34,372 bases of DNA, from positions 2,663,261 through 2,697,632 of the forward strand of contig BFEA01000118.1 of assembly GCA_003427395.1 (NCBI GenBank), in the 5' to 3' direction. Source of the DNA: Chara braunii. Lineage: Eukaryota; Streptophyta; Charophyceae; Charales; Characeae. The first letter of the stretch is position 1, and the number at the start of each line of letters is the position of its first letter. The notes under the pieces are model-generated. The model saw only the letters and a program-made list of their open reading frames with translations, made no database searches and was not told the origin of the DNA. Positions 29,891-34,372 of this stretch are shown piece by piece. Both the position numbers and the translations under genes were made by a program.

Positions 29891-30010
29891 GGGACGCTGG
29901 ACCCGGTTTCCAGAAATAAAAAAGAAAAAGAAAAAAAAAAGGAACAGAAAAAAAAAAAAAAAAAGGCTTCTTTCCATTGGTGGGGGACCACACCTGCTGG
30001 AAGCGGGGAA
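29891..30010. repeat. Retroelement tail repeats in inverted pair
   Basis: A plus-strand tail core at 29891-29913 (GCTGGAcccggttTCCAG) and a minus-strand tail at about 29977-30008 are separated by A-rich sequence. Confidence 0.6.
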
Positions 30011-30640
30011 ACCCTCTCATTACCAAGATGAACAGTGGCAGTGCCTTCACCTCCCCCCCTGCTTAAACCACAAGTACATGCAAGCCATCGGCCGCGGACC
30101 CCTTTCGGAGGCCGTTGATTACTTGATTGTGAGCCTGCTAAATTTTAGGAGAGGCTCAATCGGACTCTCAGCTTGGTTTTAAGGCCTCAATCCGGGGGAT
30201 CGAAAGGGCTTCTAGAAAAAGCATCCCTTCATTTGTCAGTGAGGGACAAAAAGAAGAGAAAGAGACTTTTTTTTTTTTTTAAGTCTGATTTTCGAAGTTA
30301 ATTGGAATAGAACGTTTTCCCCCCCCCCCCCCTTAAGCCCAGGGTGTTGTAGAGGCGGGTTACTAAGCACACATTGATCACCTGAAGCGGTCAGCCATGG
30401 TTATCCTGAGGGAACAAGGCTACCTCCGGTTGCATCCTTACCCCTATCTCTACAGTAACTATCCTACCTCAGTGTGACCAGCACTCAGGACCATTACCCC
30501 TACTTCAGTATCGAGGGGAACTTGGACCGAACAGTAGTGACAGGCACCAGGGCTAGCCATGACCCAGCCCAGGTGGAAGCGGAATCGAACGAGCCTCGTC
30601 GCACGGGAACTTCAAACGCCAAGCTCAAGCAATCTCCTAC
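30011..30640. other. No supported gene
   Basis: Contains a T run (30268-30281), a C run (30319-30331) and a single tRNA B-box-like GTTCGATTCC on the minus strand near 30580. No complete tRNA or ORF. Confidence 0.3.
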
Positions 30641-30654
30641 TAGCCCCTAAGTTG

Positions 30655-30990
30655 ACCAACTGGTAACTCACGCCCTCTGGTCGCCCACCACAGTCCTAGC
30701 TGATTTTAAGGCGGGGTACTTATCCTCGAAACACCTATCATCATCATCCGTTAATCTGGACCAAGCACTGAATGACGCCCGCTACTCGCCCACCACAGCC
30801 CTAGTCTGCCACACACAGTCTAGCTGATTTTAAGGGGGGTACTTATCATCGAGACGCCTATCATCATCATTAGTTGATCCCAACCAACGAGCGACTCATG
30901 CCCTCTACTCGCCCACCACAGTCTTAGCTGATTTTAAGGGGAGTACTTATCATCGAGACGCTTATCATCATCATCAGTTGATCATGACCT
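30655..30990. repeat. Tandem repeat, about 120-bp unit, three copies
   Basis: The core CTAGCTGATTTTAAGG, GGGTACTTATCATCGAGACG and CCTATCATCATCAT recurs near 30698, 30821 and 30928, each preceded by CTCGCCCACCACAG. Confidence 0.8.
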
Positions 30991-31079
30991 CCTCCCAGCC
31001 CTATGGTTTTTTATGTATGTGTGTCTGTTCTGTATTGTAGGTATGCGGCCGTAGGCTATGTGTATGGTTGTAATGTGTG

Positions 31080-31122
31080 TGGACCCATAGCAGATGCTGC
31101 TCCCCACCATGGAGCATCTGCA
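31080..31122 (+). repeat. Partial retroelement tail
   Basis: GCAGATGCTGCTCCCCACCA followed by TGGAGCATCTGC resembles the distal half of the tail repeat. It is preceded by TG-rich sequence at 31010-31078. Confidence 0.4.
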
Positions 31123-31177
31123 AAGTGAGTACCAGTGAGAGGTGTTCATACCACCTCCACAAGTACCTGTGTGAACT

Positions 31178-31740
31178 TTTTTTTTTTTTTTTTTTCCGTT
31201 GGGACATGCTCCAATCTATTTGTGGGGAGCAACACGTGCTGGGAACCGGGCCCAGCGTCCCATTTGAGAACATTTTTGAGAAAAAATATGCAGAATACTT
31301 AGAGTCTTTGAGATACCGGGGCCATTACCCGGCTTTGGCTGAAAGGATGATACTATGCAATCTACAGAAAAAGTTAGGTTCTCTAAGGATGATCATGAGA
31401 ATATTCAGACCGAAAACCACCTGCCTTAGCGCCTGTCAGTGGCTCAACCCTATCCGCCCCTCCCCTATACCCCGATACCCAGTCTCTTCCAGGCCTCCCA
31501 CCCCCAACTGCTAGGTTACAGAGTGGCATGACCCACCCCAGAAACCTGCCACCTGCTAGGTTACAGGGCAAAGCGACCCGCCCCGGCTCCGGCCAGTGTC
31601 GACTACATACCAGCTCACCAATAGATACTAGAGTGCCTTACACCCTCGGCAACTCCCCAGATCTCTCTACCAGGTCTCATGCCCCCGTCCTGCTCGGGTT
31701 ACAGGGCAGCACGACCAAGCCCCAGCACCAACCAACGTCG
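31178..31740 (-). mobile_element. Dispersed retroelement copy with poly(A) tail (minus strand)
   Basis: The poly-T run (31178-31195) is followed by the tail hairpin (to about 31261), ATACCGGGGCCATTACCCGG (31313), and two CCAGGCCTC / TAGGTTACAG modules (31490-31580 and 31670-31740). Same order as 3922-4390. Confidence 0.7.
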
Positions 31741-31819
31741 TTCTGACCTCGTCCATTTGGAAACCACTGGGACCAAGGACATCAGCAGATACCAGACAAG
31801 CCACCGATCGTCCAGTCTT

Positions 31820-31985
31820 TCAAACACTGGCTGCAGTCATCCAGCAAAAAATCCTTCTCAACCTTACTCCGGCAAGACTTATGGCGGTAGAGCCACCATC
31901 TCCACCGCTGCTGTACCCTATTTCCGCCCTACTGGCTAGCCCCTTCGCCGCAGAGCGCATTATCTCCAACCATCACAGCAAACAC
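31820..31985 (-). repeat. Segment related to 28530-28830
   Basis: On the minus strand it carries AGAGATGGTGGCTCT, AGTCTTGCCGGAGTAAGG-like sequence and GCTAGCCAGTAGGGCGG, matching the GCAGCAGAGATGGTGGCTC repeat. Confidence 0.55.
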
Positions 31986-32540
31986 AGTCCACTGCAACCA
32001 GCATCAAAATTTTGAAGATTTTCCCAGTTGGAACCTCAAAAATCTAAAAAATCAGGAGACTCAGATACACGTGCAGGAATCGTAGACGCGTAAGGAGTAC
32101 CTGTGTGAACTGTGTAGGTAGTATGTATATATACGGCCCCCTAGAAGCACCTTGCCTCGACGCAGCGGAGGGGTGGCTCTATGCGCCCTTAATCTGTTGC
32201 CAATGAATAGACAGCCGTCCTCCAGACCCCGGTCATCAGCTGGGGTTCCTCCCCCCGCAAAGGACCCATGCCTACTTGATCTATCCTCAGTAATAGACCA
32301 TCTCCCACCTATCAGCAGATTCCGGTCATCGGCTATGTACTTCCTATAGGGTTCGGAAGGGACAGACTACAAACTCAGTAGGTGGTCGGCAACCATCCGT
32401 CCTTCCACTAGCCCCCAGCCTTATCCCTCCGATGTGTCTATGTGTGTATGGTATGTGATAGACTGAGTATTATGGTTATGCCTGTAATCAGTATCTGAGG
32501 TAGTCTCATGTATGTGTGTGTAATATGTGGTAGAGACAGG
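31986..32540. other. No supported gene
   Basis: TG-rich stretch at 32430-32530; otherwise nothing recognised. Confidence 0.3.
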
Positions 32541-32544
32541 CCTT

Positions 32545-32712
32545 ATCTGGACAGGACCCCTGGGTGGTGCGCAGGCAGTGTCTGTAACAGTACCGTTGCT
32601 AGGGGAGTGTGTCTCCAGCCATGCGTATCTGGACAGGACCCCTGGGTGGTGCGCAGGCAGTGTCTGTAGCAGTACCATTGCTAGGGGAGTGTGTGTCCAG
32701 GCATACGTCATT
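32545..32712. repeat. Direct repeat, 83-bp unit, two copies
   Basis: ATCTGGACAGGACCCCTGGG starts at 32545 and 32628. Both copies continue through GCGCAGGCAGTGTCTGTA and CTAGGGGAGTGTGT with few differences. Confidence 0.85.
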
Positions 32713-32756
32713 CTAACGCCCCGCCGGTGTCCATGCCAGTGTCCATGCACAAGGCT

Positions 32757-32835
32757 GCAATTGAGTTCTGAACCCGCAACCTCATACCACAAAACGCATT
32801 TCCAACCGGTGCTCTAACCACTGAGCTACATCAAC
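32757..32835 (-). pseudogene. tRNA-like sequence (tRNA pseudogene or SINE head)
   Basis: The minus strand reads GATGTAGCTCAGTGGTTAGA then GCA, a good A box and D arm. Downstream is GCGGGTTCAGAACTC, a B-box-like T arm. The two boxes are several nt further apart than in a normal tRNA, and the acceptor ends do not pair well, so it is not a functional tRNA. Confidence 0.5.
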
Positions 32836-32955
32836 TGGACAGACAACAAGACTTGTAAAAAGTCATATACGTACTGGCTGTTTTCCCTCCATTCCGTAGT
32901 ACGGAACTCGACCCACTGCAAGTCCAGCTATTTTCCCTTTTGCCTTTTTTTTTCA

Positions 32956-33140
32956 ACCACCAGTAAGCCGAGGCTAAATTCACGAGCCTCGAACCTCCCT
33001 GCACGCCAAGCTTTGCCGGCGTTTTTGTTTTAGTTTGGCTGGCGTCACCAGCCATTTTAGTCTGGTTTCCTCGAGCCTCCGATTTTTTCGGAGTGCCTCA
33101 GTTGTGATTCTCAACTTGGCTGGGGCCATGTACTGGTGGT
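32956..33140. mobile_element. TTAA-type element, 185 bp
   Basis: Ends ACCACCAGTA / TACTGGTGGT, with TTCA (mutated TTAA) at 32952-32955 and TTAA at 33141-33144. The interior holds short hairpins (GAGGCTAAATTCACGAGCCTC; TTGGCTGGCGTCACCAGCCA). Confidence 0.75.
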
Positions 33141-33221
33141 TTAAACATCCCCGTGTACGTCTGCCATGCAGGGTTACCCCTTGGGCGGTATAGGGCTCAC
33201 CTTTGGGAAGGCTTCAAGGCT

Positions 33222-33262
33222 CCTGTCTATTCATGGGGAGCAGGATGTGCTGGGAACCGAAT
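33222..33262 (-). repeat. Retroelement tail fragment
   Basis: GTCTATTCATGGGGAGCAGG followed by ATGTGCTGGGAACCG is the reverse complement of the distal tail. Confidence 0.6.
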
Positions 33263-33274
33263 TGAAGCAAAATG

Positions 33275-33700
33275 TTGCTGGCCGGAGCCGGGGTGGGTCG
33301 CTTTGCCCTGTGGCCTAGCAGGTGGGGGGTTTCTGGGGTGGGTCGTGCCACTCTGTAACCTAGCAGTTGGGGGCATGAGGCCTGGTAGAGATTGGGCATT
33401 AGGATATAGGGGTGAGGCAGGTAGGGTTCGGCCGCCGAAACACCCTAAGGCAGGTGGTTTTTTCGTTCAGAATGCTTTTTGATCCGAGCTTTTGGGGACA
33501 GAGAATTTCAGTGTTCCTGTGTAGATTACACACTGTCAGTTATATTTGGCCCCAGTATCTCAAGGATTTCTTCATAAATTTCTCATTTTTTCAATGTGAT
33601 CTTGAATGGGACGCTGGGCCCGGTTCCCAGCACGTGCTGCCCCCCCACGAATAGATTGGATCATGCTCCTTTAAAACAAAAACAAAAAGAAACAAAATGT
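33275..33700 (+). mobile_element. Dispersed retroelement copy with A-rich tail
   Basis: GCTGGCCGGAGCCGGGGTGG and GTAACCTAGCAG / GAGGCCTGGTAGAG modules (33280-33393), a middle region, and the tail hairpin at 33608-33664. It ends in an AAAACAAAAAC-type A-rich stretch. Confidence 0.7.
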
Positions 33701-33866
33701 CATACATTATTATACATACAATTCAGTCATGACGTCGTAAGGCTTTTGAGTTTGAATCAGAACAGTGAAATCTTTCTCGCATGTCTTGCCAAGGTCTGAT
33801 CCAAATGAAACGAGAAATGGCAAGCCACAGATGATGCCTGATCGCACAGGAGAGAGTCATGAAGGT

Positions 33867-34339
33867 GGGCCACAGGCCCGCTGTTACATCTTCGACTCAC
33901 ACGGGTCCTACCGGACCCGACTTAGGGCCGGAGGGACACACCAGGGCCTAAAGGCCCGACCTTCGGGGTTACAGGCCCTAAAGGCCTGATTTTGGACTAT
34001 CACCCATCGGGTAGGCCCAAACGACACTTCGTTTGGGCCTGGCGGCGCTCTTGAAGCTGCCGCCCGCCGATTGAGGCTGAACCGTCCATCTGGACGGTNC
34101 AGGGTCTGGCCTGGCCTCGCAGCATTGAGGCCAGACCATTGCCCACCGGTATAAGTACCGGTATCCGCCTCAGTAGTGGGATCGGCCTACCGGAACTCTA
34201 CCGGCACGNCATGGTCAGTGCTAGTGCACTGTTTTGATGCGCTAAACTTAGCGCAGGGGCTGAAGCAGGAGCGCAGCATAGCGCAGCAGCGAGCGGAGCA
34301 GCAGCGGGCGACTGAGCTAGCACGGCGGTTATCACCGCC
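33867..34339. other. Dense array of short perfect inverted repeats (hairpin array)
   Basis: About a dozen separate stems follow one another with little spacing. Main ones: CGGGTCC/GGACCCG (33902-33919), GGGCCT/AGGCCC (33944-33957), CAGGCC/GGCCTG (33972-33988), AGGCCCAAACGA/TCGTTTGGGCCT (34013-34040), GGCGGC/GCCGCC (34041-34064), ACCGTCCA/TGGACGGT with outer CTG/CAG (34077-34102), GGTCTGGCCT/AGGCCAGACC (34103-34137), ACCGGTA/TACCGGT (34145-34162), CAGTGC/GCACTG (34216-34231), TGCGCTAA/TTAGCGCA (34238-34255), GGCGGT/ACCGCC (34324-34339). The stems differ in sequence, so this is not a simple tandem repeat. The N at 34099 falls in a stem. Function unknown. Confidence 0.85.
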
Positions 34340-34372
34340 TGAGGTATCGGGAGCTTGGAGGGTCTCTCCTCC
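34212..34372 (+). CDS. Partial Gln/Ala/Arg-rich frame at window edge
   Basis: The frame is open to the end of the window. It reads DALNLAQGLKQERSIAQQRA, then EQQRATELARRLSPPEVSGA, then WRVSP, with heptad-like charged/Gln helix character suggesting a coiled coil. It could be the start of a retroelement gag or a host protein. It overlaps the last stems of the hairpin array. The start codon is not defined; ATG 34211 is in another frame. Confidence 0.35.

Noticed and set aside
30560-30640. tRNA gene on the minus strand with GTTCGATTCC B box
   Set aside because: The D arm and acceptor stem do not pair, and the A box is poor.

Overview
The window is eukaryotic nuclear DNA from a large, repeat-rich genome. 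It has spliced exons with GT-AG borders, L1-type LINE reverse transcriptase relics, non-autonomous DNA transposons, satellites, and degenerate copies of U6 snRNA and a tRNA-like head. There is no bacterial-style gene organisation. A streptophyte alga such as Chara would fit the intron size and repeat load, but that taxon guess is inference only.

The host gene I can support lies on the minus strand. Two exons, 27963-28097 and 5452-5750, encode adjacent parts of a vanadium-haloperoxidase-like (PAP2/chloroperoxidase superfamily) protein. They have consensus splice sites and compatible phases, which implies an intron of about 22.2 kb (5751-27962). Nearly everything between them (LINEs, MITEs, satellites) would then be intronic. 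The other exons, including those for the vanadate pocket, are not visible here.

Layout. 1-2836: LINE ORF2 3' half in one frame with six stops, then its 3' tail. 2877-3507 (minus): Asn/Asp-rich exon-like frame. 3681-5054: retroelement tail copies and a foldback element. 5452-5750: haloperoxidase exon B. 5936-8500: a second LINE relic and a tandemly expanded dispersed repeat. 8664-8940: another Asn/Asp-rich exon with a perfect splice donor. 9572-10620: LINE relic on the minus strand with its poly(A) tail. 10.8-12 kb: weak unrecognised frames. 12.2-16.3 kb: three satellite families. 16.3-17.2 kb: a broken Lys/Glu-rich gene. 17.9-19.6 kb: more tandem repeats. 19.87-25.3 kb: one minus-strand LINE containing four nested transposon insertions and an internal tandem duplication. 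25.4-29.9 kb: a cluster of TTAA-flanked and hAT-like MITEs, a U6 relic and haloperoxidase exon A. 30-33.7 kb: tandem repeats, tRNA-like head, retroelement copies. 33.87-34.34 kb: a dense array of perfect hairpins running into a partial Gln/Ala/Arg-rich frame at the window edge.

The most interesting signals are the terminal hairpin array, the retroelement tail hairpin with a stem-preserving double substitution, reciprocal filled/empty insertion sites inside the LINE duplication, a TTAA-duplicating MITE family, a roughly 60-bp module shared by MITEs with unrelated ends, and the 22-kb intron.
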